From positions 10,408,822 to 10,472,821 of the forward strand of contig NC_135570.1 in assembly GCF_964340395.1 (NCBI RefSeq): a stretch of 64,000 nt of DNA. Reading direction: 5' to 3'. Origin of the DNA: Glandiceps talaboti. Taxonomy: Eukaryota > Hemichordata > Enteropneusta > Spengelidae. The notes under the pieces are model-generated. The model had not been told where the DNA came from. It did no database searches and saw only the letters and a list, made by a program, of their open reading frames with translations. Made by a program: the position numbers and the translations under genes. Shown piece by piece: positions 11,182 to 24,989 of the stretch; within the stretch, counting starts at the first letter, position 1; each line of letters begins with the position of its first letter.

Positions 11182-12425
11182 CATAGAATTGCAAATTTAA
11201 TAATAACAGTTATATAATTATATTTATAGAGTTATGATATCCATATTTAGTATAAAGATATTTTTATTGTCTATTGTATTGTATTGTTCTTTGTATATAT
11301 AGAACAAGTCATTAGTCTTGGAGAACTAGCTAAAGACTGTAAAATCGCAAAAAAATTTAGTGGCAAAAGTATTTAGGTTTACATTTCTTTGTAAATATTA
11401 TGCTATGTGCAAGCAAATTTTCACAAAATATATGGGATTGATTTTATGGTTGTTTTGTCATGACAATATGGTACTTCATCTCATCAGATTCTGCATTGCT
11501 ATGACAATACGATTCATCATCTTGTCAGGTTCTTCATTCCTTGAAATATGAACCATTATGTTAAGAAATTATCATTCTTTCATTTATTTTTATTTTTATT
11601 TTTATTTTTAGATTATTCTTGCAGTTATTATAATTAATGTTATGCACGAATGGTTTTCTTTCAGTCAGCGTGACAAGGGTTTTCATGCGACCCATCTTCG
11701 ATTCATTAAGTAAGAAACCCTCTGCATGACCAGTGTGCACTGTATAAAGCCAATTTGACGTGCCACTGACACACTCAATTTCTAGTGGCACACCAAACTT
11801 TGGTGTTCACCTATTTCTTACATGTGGTAACTTACAAGAAATGTCAGTTTTCATCATTTTGAGTCCCAACAGCAAAATTGGCTATCATTAGAGGACACAC
11901 TGCTTATGTCCATGTGTCATTTCTTGTTTTCCTTGGCAAAATGAAAGAAAAATATTAGAGAATAAAGTAAAATCAATTTCAAATTAACAATACTGTACTA
12001 TCATAAATTTAGATGCCTTGTAGAGAAAACAGTTTATTAGAAAGTAAAACTGAGACCATGTATTTTGTCTTTACACATAGTTTAGCTCATTTACGTGAAT
12101 ACGGTTTCAATATGAATCAGTGTAAAAATGGAACCCCTTTTACCGCTAAATTCTGAATAACCAGAGGCAGATTTATTTCAAATGAATACATTTTATACAC
12201 AAATCTGATGTGACTGTAAGTTCACTGTAGTTATAACTAGTATAACTGTTCACATGCCAAAATAAAGTGGCACCAAAATGAGAAAAATTGTATTTGTACT
12301 AAATTTGTTAAAATAAACGCATTCACAGTACATGTATACTATAGTGTAAAGTAACTAGTATAGCATAGACTTAGTAACCTGATAGTTGTAATGTCTTTTA
12401 TTCTAAGTATTGTGGTTACCAGCCT
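11182..12425. other. Non-coding, presumed intron
   Basis: Contains (ATTTTT)n near 11582-11612 and, near 11920-11962, a piece resembling the end of repeat family F (TTCCTTGGCAAAATGAAAGA, then AAAATATTAGAG). Nothing else supported. Confidence 0.4.
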
Positions 12426-12426
12426 A

Positions 12427-12776
12427 AAGGCAAAATAAAAAAAATGGTATATTTCTGATAACCCATCTGACCCTAGTTTTTAACTGCTGACCCTAAAAAT
12501 TTTTTTAAACACTTAGAGCAAAAAGATAAATTCTTTGTCTTCTTGACCTTCATGCACGTCTGTTTTCTTTCCCTAGTGATGCCTGTACAGATTCAGCAAA
12601 CTATCACATGTACAGAAGGGGTATCTAACCGATAGTTCATTTAGTTTGGCTCGAAGCAATATTTTTCAAAAGTAAAACAATTAAAATGATAAAAATAAAA
12701 TAAAATCTCGACCCACCTACCCTAGTTTTTGAGGCCATGTTATCGGAAACACACAATTATTTTTTTTTCACCAAAG
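12427..12776. repeat. Fold-back repeat family A, copy 1
   Basis: Left end reads GGCAAAATAAAAAAAATGG with TTTCTGATAAC about 15 nt further in. Right end reads GTTATCGGAAACACACAATT then a T run. Inside each end is an imperfect GACCCTAG / CTACCCTAG motif. The same layout is seen at 15144-15598, 38045-38424 and 46494-46928. Confidence 0.8.
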
Positions 12777-14616
12777 GTACAGAAATAAATATATGTATAA
12801 GATAACTGCTAATGTAGAGGTCAGTTTTCCCCTAAAAAATAAACCAAGTCCGCATAACAGAAATTGTCCCGTCAAAATTTTGATATAAAGGGAACGCCAA
12901 AGTATAAACTTTGGTAAATTATTCAGTGTATTAACATGATTAGTTCTTATCAACAAAATAAAAAATTTTATTCACGGAGGAGGCTGGAAGAAAATTATGG
13001 GATATATTATAATTCACTCAGTTGTTGATATTTAGAACAAATTTTAAAAAATGAAATTGTAAATTTTAAGCAAGTGTGAAATTTATACAACTTTATTTCC
13101 TTCATTAAAAAATGGTGTAAAAACTGCTAGTTTAGTCTGATAATATCACCATGACAACCGTGAAGGAGATCTTACATCTTCCCTGATGACTAGATAACTT
13201 GAATAAAAACTAATTTGTAAACAAATATTTGTTTCCATTGTTTCTAGGCAACAAGATACAGTAGACATGTAAACAAATAATTCTGATAAATTTTCATGTT
13301 AGTTATATGTAGTACATTATTGGTCAGATATATGTATTTCTGAATTCTTGTACGTTTGCTGTCTACAATAATCTTTCAAAAGCTTGTACGTTTATTTCAC
13401 CAGTATGAATTTAATCTACAGTTTGATCACCGTGCCTAGAGATCTGGTTCTATGATATTGTCATAACATGTATAGCTACTGTTCCTGTACATGTATATTT
13501 GTGTTATCAGACAATATAGGCAATATATAATCAACCATATCAAATATTGACATTTCATCTTACACTATGTTTTAACTTATGACAAGCCCTTAGACTGCAA
13601 TGGCTGATAGTGTATATTCATCACCATACAAAAATCAGTCATGGCAAATCTAAAGAGAGATGGCTGCACTGAAATTAACAATCGCCATAGTAACATAGAT
13701 GTAAATAATTTGTAAATTGTAACTGTCAGTATCCAGTTCGTTGTACTAGCTGATATAATTGTAACAAAACATATGGAACAAAATACTAGTGTAGTTATGT
13801 AATGAGCTTTAGATTGCCCAACTATCTATACTGTGATACTGTATGTATGAATAGTTGGTTTTTGATATTGTATTTCACAGAGTAGCTGGTCCATGTTGTA
13901 CTTCATGTTGTCTATGAGAGTTACAGTCAAGGTCAATGACATCCTGCAGTGAGTTAAATCTGCAATTGGTACCTTTTTTTGAACCTTTTTGTTAGAAATA
14001 ATGATATCGTACACACCCTGAACAGTATTGAATCACCTGTGAGAAAACATATTGATGCAGCTGGATACTTAGTGTGGTGCTATATATTCAAATTGATTTT
14101 TGGGTCCGCACTCAAAAATCAGCTCCCCACTGAATCACGATTTAAACTCATTACTATACTACTTATAGATAAAAACCAACCTCTAATTAACATGTACAAT
14201 GTCTAATTATTGGTATTTTAACAATTTTCAGTAAATACATTGTTGGTTGTTTTTACATTTTCCCTGCTAGAAAATACTGTGTTTGACTTAGGATAATATT
14301 TTGTGTGTAATTAGTGTTGTAGTATATTGTTTTAATGTGAAATTGTGGCTATAAACGATGTTGAAGACACACTCTTGTGTTTTTCTTTATGTAAGTGAAA
14401 ATTTGTCTTTGACAAAATTTATTGAGCATTTGGAACTCAAACTCCAATTCACAAAATACCTTAAAAGGACCAAAATTTCTGTAATGTTTTTGCAATTTTT
14501 AGATACTTAGAATAATGTAAACATATTTATTTTGGACTATGTAAAATTTGACAGAAATGTGTTTTGGTTGGCTTCATGTAGACCTATAACAAAATGCCAA
14601 CTATTTAGATTGTTTG
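12777..14616. other. Non-coding, presumed intron
   Basis: AT-rich, no supported gene. Short ORFs (e.g. 13826-14014 minus, 13979-14206 plus) lack recognisable similarity. Confidence 0.4.
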
Positions 14617-14801
14617 CAGCCATCCTAGACTGTCTACAGTTGCTCGCGCCTTTTTGTCCTACGTTTTATCTACACTTAAGTCGTCACTGCGCTCCGATCC
14701 GGCACAATACTACTATAATCGCATACTGATATCGAGGACTGAAGGCTTTCAGCCCTAGGAAAAAAAAGGCGCAAGTGACTGTCGACAGTCTACAGCCATC
14801 C
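14617..14801. mobile_element. 167-bp MITE with 9-bp target-site duplication
   Basis: The element is 14626-14792, with termini TAGACTGTC and GACAGTCTA that are exact reverse complements. The inverted repeat continues inward through ACAGTTGCTCGCGCCTTTTT against AAAAAAAGGCGCAAGTGACTGT. CAGCCATCC flanks it at 14617-14625 and 14793-14801. A 9-bp duplication suits a Mutator-like or Merlin-like transposase better than hAT (8 bp) or Tc1/mariner (TA). The superfamily is inference; there is no coding capacity. Confidence 0.9.
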
Positions 14802-15143
14802 CAATGTACTTAATATCCACCAAAGTTTTCAGTATTCAATGCAAGGTCTAATTTTGCGGGAATTATTTCCATGGAAAATTTTTCAACATGTGTTCAGCTA
14901 AACTAAATTATATCCAGCGTAGAAATAACTATGTTCACACAGTAGCTTCATATATCTTTGTTTAATTAAAATGTTAATTTATGATTATAAGTATTATACA
15001 CAAAAGATATGGTAACAAAATTCTAAAAAAAACTCTTAGATCAAGAAAAAATGACAACTGATATCTGCAAATGGAACACTAAGTTAGGGAGTCCACTGAA
15101 TATGGCCAGCCCAAAATATGACATTTATTATCACAAAAACTCT
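14802..15143. other. Non-coding spacer between two fold-back elements
   Basis: Nothing recognised. Confidence 0.4.
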
Positions 15144-15598
15144 AAGGCCAAGTAAAAAAAATTGTGTGTTTCTGATAACCTGACCGGCCTTTGTATAAGC
15201 CCCTCGACCCTGAACATTTTTTTTTGCATGCAAAAAGGTAAGATGGTAATACTTTACTTCTATTTCCGTGTACACCTTCATGCCTTTGCTTCATCTGTTG
15301 TCACTTTTTAAAAAAACGTATTCCAGAGAGAAACCAGGTCTATTTAGACTAACAGTACAGTCTGCATAATGTGTTTGTCTACTTATCTTTTATAACTGTC
15401 TTCATTTACTTCGTTAACACCTCATCAAACTCTCATAGAAGTAATGTGACCGATAAGTACACATGTATATTATCTTGGGGTCGAAGTAATTAAAATTAAA
15501 AAAAAAATAAAGTGAAATAAGATAAAATTCCGACCACCTACCGTATTTTCTGAAGTCATGTTATCGGAAACAAACATTTTAATTTTATTTTGCCTAAA
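15144..15598. repeat. Fold-back repeat family A, copy 2
   Basis: Left end GGCCAAGTAAAAAAAATTGT with GTTTCTGATAACCTGACC. Right end CATGTTATCGGAAACAAACA and TTATTTTGCC. Same orientation and layout as copy 1, with ACCTACCGTATTTTC inside the right arm. Confidence 0.8.
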
Positions 15599-17978
15599 CA
15601 GCATTTTTCTGTGTTTGTAAAATACCCTGGATACATTTATGGCAGTCAGTATCAGCTATTGAAATCCCTACAGCTACTGAACTACATGTAGGACTAAATC
15701 TAAACACAGACAGTAAAATAATGATTTATTCATGACAGTTAATGTCTGATAGTTCATACACCGATAAATAAATGATATGTCTGATATGGTATCTGTTATC
15801 AATGCTACTGTTATCAGGCTAAAACCTTACAGGCAAGTCTCTACAAAGTGATTTCAAATGTACAAAGACAGTAATTAATGACATAAATCACAATTCAGCT
15901 CTGTAATAAAACTAAAACCTGTCCTAAAACTCTAAGTGGTAACTATAGTATTGACAGGATAAGATGTTTATACTGACTTGTTTATTCCAACACACTGCTC
16001 TACTGACAGACTGACAGTGCTGTGTGTGAACACTTGAAAGGTATTTCAAAGGTCGCATGTCGCAGTGTATGTTACCACTGTATGTATGTCAGTTTTATGT
16101 CCAAGGTTTTGTAAGAAGACTGACCAATATACAAATCTTGTACCAAGAGTGACCAACACACAATCTTGACTATCTCATGACAAGAATGACACATACAACT
16201 GGTTTATGACAAGATTGACTGACACACAAGATTTGTTTGTGGCAAGACGGCTGGACCAGACTGGTGCACAAGACTTTGTGACAAAACTGACCGATACACC
16301 ATCTACAATTCTGTTTACCTGTAGTATATGTGAAGGAATTGAACAGTCAATCACATTGAAGTAACTAATTGGTATCGTAATTTGTGGAAGTGAAGGTAAG
16401 GTATACGAATGACATTTTGGTTAATGTTGGTTGTAGTGATTTCTCTCCTTCAGCTATTTATTCATTTGGATCTATGCAGACCATGGCAGAATACTTCAAG
16501 ATTTAGGCACCTGGCAACTTTTAAAAACTAGTTATCCACTTATTATCCACTAGTATTTCATTCATTTTTAGATTCCTGAACAAGGTCCTTTGTGCAGGAC
16601 CAAAACGACGTAGACAAAAATGGATTTAAATTCAGCCTGATTGGGAGCAAGTTGTTGTCATTTTATATCCAACGAATATCTATTTACTAAGGTTACAAAG
16701 CACAGACAAAATAAGTAAAATAAAAGAAATTTAAAGTATACAATAAAAAAAGAAGTTAAAATTAATAATGTAGTAACAATAATGAATAAATAATAATCTA
16801 TAATAAAATTGAAAGATACTAATGTGTTAAATGAGTTATAAGAGTAGGTGTTGCTGTCTCATGTCTGAAGATATGTTGATGTATTGTGTGACATAAATAA
16901 AATTTTTATTGTTAGTCATTAAAGATTATGAATTTTAAATCATCAGCTAAATTTTCCAATGTAGGTACATAGTACATACTGTAGTTGGACTGATCTTCCA
17001 TTTTAATATTCAACTAATTTTATGACAGGTTTGACTAATTTTATGACATGTTTGACAATGGAAACTGGGTCACAGTGGGAATTATGTGGCTTTAAACTAT
17101 GACATACCCCCCTCCCCCTCCCTAGGTTATCAAACTATGTACTACTTAGCTACAGAGGTTAAGTCAGCAAGTACCAATTATAAAGACATAAACAATAAAA
17201 TTTAAACCAATATACACAATGTACTATTGATAAACTGAGAGCTTGCGACTGCAAACAGTCAGTCTTTTCAATCATGATAGATGGTGCTATTTGTGACATG
17301 ATCATGGAGAATGCTCCCATATATCTTAGGGAGAAAGCACAATCCCTCATCTCTGTTCAGGCTGTTAGAGCAGCTCCTGATATAAATGGCATCCTTGATG
17401 CCATACTTGTGCCAGTTAAACTCTCTAAGACATGGATGTCATTCCAATGGATCTGATGTCTATTCTCTTGGATGTGTCGTGCTACTGGCGATATATTGGA
17501 TGTATCGGTATACAAAAGCAACTTTATTATTTTGTGGAGAGAAATTGATATTTAGCCTAACTGGCACCAAACCCTTGGGGGATTTTTTCAAGTCTCATAA
17601 TCTTCAAATGTTTTGAGTTTGTTATTTATTAAGGGAATTTTTTTTAGTACCATTTTGTTGTATTTTTACCAGTTACAAGTAATTCACGTAACTGTTTCAC
17701 TACTCAATCATTATTATTTCAGAGAAACACATTCAAGTAATTTTTTTTAAAAAGGCTTTCTTTTTATACCTTGACCTTTGACTTTGACCATCATATTCAA
17801 GGTCAAATAGCAACTTTGTCAATATATTATAAAGTTTTGTATCTACGTCAGACACTTCAAATTTGCATAATAACTTCGCCATAAATCATGCCAGTTTGGA
17901 GGAGGGGGGAGGGGTGGGTGGGGTCTATGTCTTTGATTGACGGCTTGTTAGTTTTCATCTATTGGGTACTTTAACATT
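15599..17978. other. Non-coding, presumed intron
   Basis: Contains diverged 40-50 bp repeats with CACAATCTTGACTATC-like words (about 16105-16300) and a G-rich tract near 17900. A short stretch near 17455-17500 reads GSDVYSLGCVVLL, which resembles a protein-kinase subdomain, but nothing around it supports a kinase. Confidence 0.35.
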
Positions 17979-18088
17979 AAGTGTGTTCAACTTTGCAAAG
18001 GCTGGTTCAATGAATTGTTACAGCCAGTCTGACGGTTTAAGTGTGTTCAACTTTGCAAAGGCTGGTTCAATGAATTGTTACAGCCAGA
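17979..18088. repeat. Two-copy tandem duplication, 60-bp period
   Basis: A 49-bp block beginning AAGTGTGTTCAACTTTGCAA and ending TTACAGCCAG is repeated without change at exactly 60-bp spacing (17979 and 18039). Confidence 0.95.
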
Positions 18089-18367
18089 CTTAGATGACAT
18101 AAAACATCTGTTTGCTCTTTGTAATCCTAACAATTTTCAGTAGTAATCAAAACAATTTCTTTGAAGGGTACCCTGTGTATAATTCCATAGTATCTGACCC
18201 TGATAAAGACTGCTGACTATCTGCCACTTTTTTCAGTGAAAATAAAAAGCTAGCCGAATAAATGGAATATTCATGAACATTAGAATAAACTAAAGACAAA
18301 TAACAACATATAGCAGTGTAATCGTGATCTGTAACAGTATGTTGTACGTTATATCATATCGTTTTCG

Positions 18368-18640
18368 GTGATTGGCTTAAACCAGGTCTTGTGGTATTGA
18401 CTAGTTTCCCATAGTGAACTCAATTTGCATAGAGTAAGTCACTAGTCATGTTCTATTTCATAGGGCACTAGTCAAATAGCATGGGAGTTGTTTCAGTGAT
18501 TGGCTTAGACTGTGTCATGTGGTATTGACTAGTTACTCATATATACTGAAATCAATTTGCATAGAGTGAGGCACTAGTCATGTTCTATTTCCTAGGGCAC
18601 TAGTCTGTCATGTAGCATGGGAGTCTTGTTAGTGATTTGC
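18368..18640. repeat. Two-copy tandem repeat, about 128-bp period
   Basis: Copies start at GTGATTGGCTTA (18368 and about 18496). Each contains GTGGTATTGACTAGT, TCAATTTGCATAGAG, CACTAGTCATGTTCTATTTC and AGGGCACTAGTC. A partial third copy starts near 18630. Confidence 0.85.
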
Positions 18641-18690
18641 TGTGACTTATGATAGAAAAAGTAAATGTGCCTAAGAATGTGATGTGTTAT

Positions 18691-18863
18691 AAAACACTTA
18701 TTGCCTGGCCTTATTTGGGCACTAGTAGATGTTGTATTACCCCTTGTGCTGTAATGTAGAAACTATGTCCCTCAGCTTTCAACCTTGGAAAATAGTTGCT
18801 GCATATCAACCCTCAGGGTAATCGACATCTACTCATGCCTGAATAAAGCCAGGCAATAAGTGT
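18691..18863. repeat. MITE-like element with about 40-bp terminal inverted repeats
   Basis: Left end ACACTTATTGCCTGGCCTTA, right end GCCAGGCAATAAGTGT. The match extends through GTAGATGT / ACATCTAC. TA-rich flanks are compatible with a TA duplication, but this is not provable here. Confidence 0.75.
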
Positions 18864-18928
18864 ATAATACTAAGTATCTGTGAGGTTGTTTTATGATAAC
18901 GAAACTCAAAAAACTGCTAATAAATTAG

Positions 18929-19091
18929 ATGGATAGAGATAGATAGACAGATCCGACAGACATACAGATAGACAGATATAGATAGATAGACAGACAGACA
19001 GATAGGCAGATATAGACAGACAGACAGACAGATATAGATAGATAGATAGACAGACAGACACACACACAGACAGACAGACAGACAGACAGAT
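18929..19091. repeat. Simple repeat (GATA)n/(GACA)n
   Basis: Interspersed GATA and GACA tetranucleotides over about 160 bp. The apparent Cys/Leu/Ser/Val ORF on the minus strand is produced by the repeat. Confidence 0.95.
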
Positions 19092-22000
19092 ATCCTGACT
19101 TTTTAAAACACATGATGTCAGTGATCACAAAGATTTTCTTTCATTTTCATTTTCACCAAATGCAAGATATTGGCAAGAGCTAGACCTTATAGACATGATG
19201 ATATATGATTTTAATGCGACATTTTAATTTATAAATTTAATTCAACAAATACAAGATAATAGACATTAACAAATAACATACAAATATATACAAATAAAAC
19301 ATCTGTATTTGAGAGATATATAGTTTGAGAGCATGTGGAAAATAGAGTAAATCGTCATGGTATTTGGTGAAGACCTTGGAAATTGTTTGGCAGAACCTAC
19401 TCGTGTCCAATTGGCTCGCGAAAATTTACGCAATTATGTCACTCACTGATCACTATGGTAACCATAGATGAGTATTTCAGGACTATAAGTTAAGATGCTC
19501 CTCGTGATATCCGTTACCATAGTCATCATTTACTTGTATGTTTGTATAATTTGGTTACCATAGCAATGTAACCTTCATTGAACCTTGTTCCATTTTATTC
19601 ATGATAAATTGCAGTTATTGAAATCCAATCTCTGGATTGAAAACATTATTATAATAATGGTCGTTTTGTTATCGCAATATGGTGTCTGTAAACTTCCATT
19701 GGTCTGTACCAAGCTTTGATTCTTAGTTTGTAGCATTTTGTTGTAATTTATGGGCAATCAGACAATCAAGCTGGTATAAATCCTTTTTCGTACACAAAAT
19801 CTTGAAGATGGATATCTAGATTGGTAGTATTTGTGAGAATTAAAATGAAAAAAATTGTGCAATTACATTTTTGAATCAGTTCTGAGAAATGTATAATTCA
19901 GTACAAATGTATCTGATTTACATTGTGGTTTAATTTGCTATCTTCTTGCAAGATTCAGGTTTATATTATGTTTTATTCCGCTTAAATTTAAGGTTATCAG
20001 TCAGAAATGCCCATGCGAGGTCCTTAGTACAGCAACCTGCAGCGTTGACTTCACAGATCATTTCATATGGAAATTTACCATTCAATTGACATGATACTTT
20101 GAATACAGACTTAAAAATACCATGTATGGAAAAATTATTGATGGTTAGAAGCAAGATTTTGGACACAAACATCAAATTTGGTGGAAGTTTTTATTTGATG
20201 AAAATGTTGCTGAGCATTGCCTGTAGATAGTTTCCATTACATGTACTTCAACATAAAAAATCTATGAAAATGGTTCATTTTAGAGCTAAAACTGTCATTT
20301 TCAAGTACTGGGTAAAATTGTGTAAATCGGTAATGAATAGTCCAATCGAACCACAGAAATGTAGAAATATCGATAGGTCAGATATTTGAAGAGTTACCAT
20401 AAAATTATGTTTAGCATTTGGATACTTCAAAGTTGGATGAAACTTTAAAGTTTGTGTGTTGGATTACTCTGAATTTGGAAAAATCGGGACATATGATGCC
20501 AAAGATGGCATATTTTAATAGATATTTATGAACTATTATGGCTGATGCCATAGCCAGGTGTAGGGTATTATGGAAGTAGCCATGTGAATGACGAATTGCA
20601 TGTACAGTCTAGGAGTTGTTTATGTGGCTTTTCAATCGTAACATCTTGGGAATCCCAAAAGTGTTGTGCAATAAATGAGATTTTTTGGTCGTGAATCATA
20701 ATTCTTGCGCATATTCTGCATCAGGAACATTGGAATATCTGTTTGTCCTCTCTGACTGTGTGCCGGGCTAGCTGGCAAAAAGACAATTGACATATGCAAA
20801 TGACAAGTTCAAAGTTAGTCTCTCGCAAAACACTTCACTGAGTGTCGTATTACATTGGAATCACTTGAGTCCATCGCAGACTGATCACCTTTTTTCAAAA
20901 TCTAATTAATTAATTAATTGCAATATTTATTTAATTATAATTAATTCTATGTATTCAATTATTTACTTAAGAACTGATAAGCAACATGGTAACTTGTCTG
21001 CTTCTATATCCCACTGTGTGCGGCCTTTCTAAGTGTTTCTTTTGCATTTGGAGTTGTCTGAGTGTGTGTAAAAAAAACATCCCATGAGTGGAAAACCAAG
21101 GCAACTTCATTTCTCCTGTAATAACATGACTACTATGAGACTTCATATCAAGATGTCACAGCAATTCTACAACAATACAAAGAACTTATCTCCACAATAG
21201 AACTCATTATTATTACTGTTATTATTATTATTATAAAAATATCTTTATTCAGGGTAAACTCACTAAGCATTACAAACAACGCAAATCATTTAAGGGTTGT
21301 CTTCTTTCCATTGGACCCTCACAATATAAATCGTCAATCACGCAAGAGTCCACTGTGGATCATGCAAAAGTCCACTGTGGATCATGTAAAAGTTGTCATC
21401 ATGTTTGTTGCATTTCATTTCATTTCAGTTTAGGTTAGAAACCTTGAGAAAGCTGTAGATGTAAAATGCCAGTGAAATGTCAACATACTTGAAGGTATAG
21501 ATTTGTGGACTGTGCAGTAATTGGAAATGGTCCATTTTCATATCTGAAACATTTCCGCTTCTATCAAGATGGCTATATCATACATGCTATCATTGAGTAC
21601 TGCACTGTATAGTCTTACTGTTGTAAAATGTAGCCATGCTGGTGCTGTGGCTTATAAGCTGGCATGGATTTGACAACTTTGTTTAAATGTCACATATTTA
21701 TTTTAAGTCTTTATTGTGCTAGACAGTTGTAAAGTATCTATACATTTCATAGTATTATGTTTCATGGTTTATTTCCAGTTTTATAATATGCATGACAGAT
21801 ACAGAACAAGCACCTTAAATATTTGATAATTTAGAATAATTGCAATAATGTTGGATTACAGTTATTGTTATTGAAAAATGTTTTCATTGCTGGAGTTATT
21901 TCAAAATGTGCATTCTCGCAGTATTGCATTACTTGAGTTTTGTGTTCAGGCAGTATGTCTGTTGCCATAGGAACAAGAAAATCAAGCAGTTTATAATTCA

Positions 22001-22270
22001 TAGCTGTTCCATAGATATTGATACAGTAGTGGTCTGTTTCCTACTTTTAGATTTAACTACAAATTTAGGGATGATTACACAGTGTCACACAAGCTCAATA
22101 GACATTCGTTTGTCTAGGACAAATCCCCCCTCCCCTCCTAAACAAACATGGCAAGTGCGACATCGGCATGTTTATATATGATGTAAACTATGATGAATGT
22201 GGCACACACCAATACGATTGCTGCAATGTAAAACATGATGGTAAACATGCTATAGTTATGGTAAATTTTT
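19092..22270. other. Non-coding, presumed intron
   Basis: No supported gene. It holds a short (TAAT)n run near 20905, a (TTA)n run near 21210-21232 and two to three copies of a 20-bp GTCCACTGTGGATCATGC-like unit at about 21338-21395. The stretch 22105-22260 resembles 48365-48500 (TATATGATGTAAACTATG against TACATATGATGTAAGTCATG), suggesting a diverged dispersed repeat. Confidence 0.4.
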
Positions 22271-22279
22271 TCTGTCTGT

Positions 22280-22735
22280 AAACATTTTAAAGTCAAAAAC
22301 TTTTTGGCCGATTGCAGTGAAACTTGGTGGTGATGTTACTTTAGGTTTCAATTTGGGAAATTGTTCAAATCAAAACGATAGCATCACGTTAGTGGGATTG
22401 ATTTTTTGGTAAAACATTTATCCTAAAAAAGTACTGAGCAGATTGGTCTGAAAGTTAGTGGGGATTGTGTAAAGGATGTGCAGATGAATTATTCATGACA
22501 TTATATCATCAGTGATATGCAATTTAGGTCTAAAATTGTGTTTTTTTGGTCAAAAATCTTTAATTCTGAAACTATTTGGCAGATTTGGCTGAAATTTGGG
22601 TGGTATGTTTCTATGGATGTGCAGATGAATTATTCATGACATGATTTCATCAGTGATATGCCAGTTAGGTCTAAAAATGTGATTTTTGGTCAAAAATTTA
22701 AATCTTGAAAAATACTGGTGGATGAGGCTGACATT
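22280..22735. repeat. Diverged tandem repeat, two to three copies
   Basis: Recurring words GCAGATGAATTATTCATGAC, ATCAGTGATATGC and TTTGGTCAAAAA show two to three copies of a unit of about 130-170 bp with substantial divergence. Confidence 0.7.
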
Positions 22736-22914
22736 TTCTAGGGCTGTTTTTGGAATGTTATTCTGCAGATTTTGTTCAAGATATATTTACACAACTGGCC
22801 TTAGCAATCATGATTGTGCCCTTAGTAACAGCGAAATGCCAGTATATTTAGCGACTACATTATTGGACAGGCAAGTGAATAAACCTTTTAAAAAGCATAC
22901 GTAAAATATGCTTA

Positions 22915-23150
22915 GCAACAGACCATGCCCACTGCAACAGTCACTTGATGGTTTATATTTCAAAGACAACAGAGATGGGTATAAACATCCCAACAACAAG
23001 ACCATGCCCAAAGCAACAGTAAAATGGTGATGTATATTGTAAAGATAACAATAGAGATACTTAGGAAAGTTGATAAACTTTCAAACATTTGAAATAGAAT
23101 CACCAAGCAACTAAGATACTGCCCATAGCAACAGTAAAACAATATTACAT
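22915..23150. repeat. Diverged repeat with GACCATGCCCA / GCAACAGT words
   Basis: Three degenerate copies (about 22915, 23000 and 23110) carry CATGCCCA or TGCCCATAGCAACAGT and a following AGATAACA-like block. Confidence 0.5.
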
Positions 23151-23772
23151 AACAACAGGACTGGATTAGGATATGAATAAACATTTTTTTAAAAAGCACA
23201 TAAACTGTACAATTGTACTACAATATCTTTAGCGCTATTTTTTGGACTTTGGGACAAAACAAATTATTGATTCAAAATATATTTTGTGAAATTGACAACC
23301 AAGAGAGTTATATCTTTTACTGTAAATAATAGAGTATGCTATCATGTGACAGATTTGTCTAGAAAGCTATATATGTGTTCACTTGACTAGTCAAGCTGTA
23401 GTCGGAACTTTGTGTTCTCTTCAACTGATACTTTGAAATGTTAATTCATAAAAATTTTAATATCATGCACTTCTGAAACTGATATTTATGATTACATTTT
23501 GATAAGCAAACTGAACCATTTACCATTTAGTTTTCACCTTCAAAGTCAATACAAATAGATTGTTACCATAACAACAGCTACAAACTGAGTCACATAAAAA
23601 GCTTGAAAGGAGATACAGAACATTTAGATAACTGATTGTCATGACAACTGTACTATTTGCATAACCCAAGGGAATTAAATGAGCAATCATATCCACAATG
23701 CCTAATACTTAAAGGAAGTAATACGATCTTGTATTAAATGTGAATTATGGATTGATATCATCTTTTTTATAT

Positions 23773-23885
23773 ATGAAAGGGCGATGTACAGATGTAGACA
23801 ATGTGTATAAAAGGACAGTGTGCAGATGTAGACATTGTGTACAAAAGGGCACAGTGCAGATGTAGACATTGTGTATAGAAGATTG
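23773..23885. repeat. Three-copy tandem repeat, about 42-bp period
   Basis: Unit GTGCAGATGTAGACATTGTG plus TATAAAAGGGC(A/G), with small differences between copies. Confidence 0.85.
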
Positions 23886-24313
23886 GTCCTTACAGTGAAC
23901 TTTCGTGTATATTGCATTATCTATTTAGATTTGTATAAATGTCTATCTTGAATGAAATTGTCCTTTCATGGCATGAAGATCACATTGTATGATTGAAATA
24001 AAGTATTGATTTGTAGTCATCTATCATAAACTGATAAAGAGTACAAAAAAATGGCCACTGCTTGATTTTCTGTCAAGATTTGCACATAAACATTCTTGTC
24101 TAAAAGCAAACTCTAAATTGAAGCTGAAAATATGAATGAATAAAGATAAATTTATGAATTTTTTTTTTAAATTTCATGCAATCATCTATACATCAAAGAT
24201 ATACCTCGGGGACAAAATGATCAACATAATATAAATAGTCACTAATGTTTCAGATGGGCAGGATCGTGTATTCATTTTTATCTCAAGTTCCCTAGGGAAG
24301 TATAATGTTATGC

Positions 24314-24316
<3 letters not shown>
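23886..24316. other. Non-coding, nothing recognised
   Basis: AT-rich presumed intronic DNA. Confidence 0.4.

Positions 24317-24364
<48 letters not shown>
24317..24364. repeat. (TG)n microsatellite
   Basis: Uninterrupted GT dinucleotide run of almost 50 bp, then a TGTC-rich tail. Confidence 0.97.
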
Positions 24365-24366
<2 letters not shown>

Positions 24367-24989
24367 TGTACTGTCTGTCTGTGTGTCTGTCTATGTATCT
24401 ATGTGTTTGTATGCTACCACACATAAGTGTTTCACAGTAAAGAGCCTTCATTCATTTATTTCCACAAAATATGTATACATTGTATGAAATGAAATTGAAG
24501 GTGAAATTGTGTTGGACTCCAACCAGCATGCCTTGAATTCATTGCAATTTTACTAAGCTAAGATTCCATGCATATCCTGATGCATACTTCTTTGCTAGGC
24601 AGTTGCATAGAACCTACTAGTGGATACATTAGCTTAGCTGATCAAAGCATTCTGACTACATTTCTGAGGACGTGGGTTTGACTGGACATGTACTAACTCA
24701 ATTTTCTGATGTGATTAAAATGTGATGTAGGAATTATGTCTAAATGGCTGTAGTTATCTCAGTCTATTTCCTTCGTACGGCGTCCTTTGTTTTTGATTTT
24801 GTTGTTCTCGGAGTGACTGCTTCCTTCCCAAAGATATTAGGTGATCACTCCTGGCACAAAAAACAAGGAACAACAAATGAAGAAAATGGAGGTAAATAAG
24901 GAAATCTAGGAATATTTATGTGCCACAAAGGATTTTAATCAGATAGTTAATTTTCTTTTTTCATAATCATCTTTTTATAAAAGGGACAT

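Noticed and set aside
17386-17616. Short stretch GSDVYSLGCVVLL resembling a kinase subdomain
   Set aside because: Only about 13 residues look kinase-like; no APE, HRD or DFG motif in any frame nearby.
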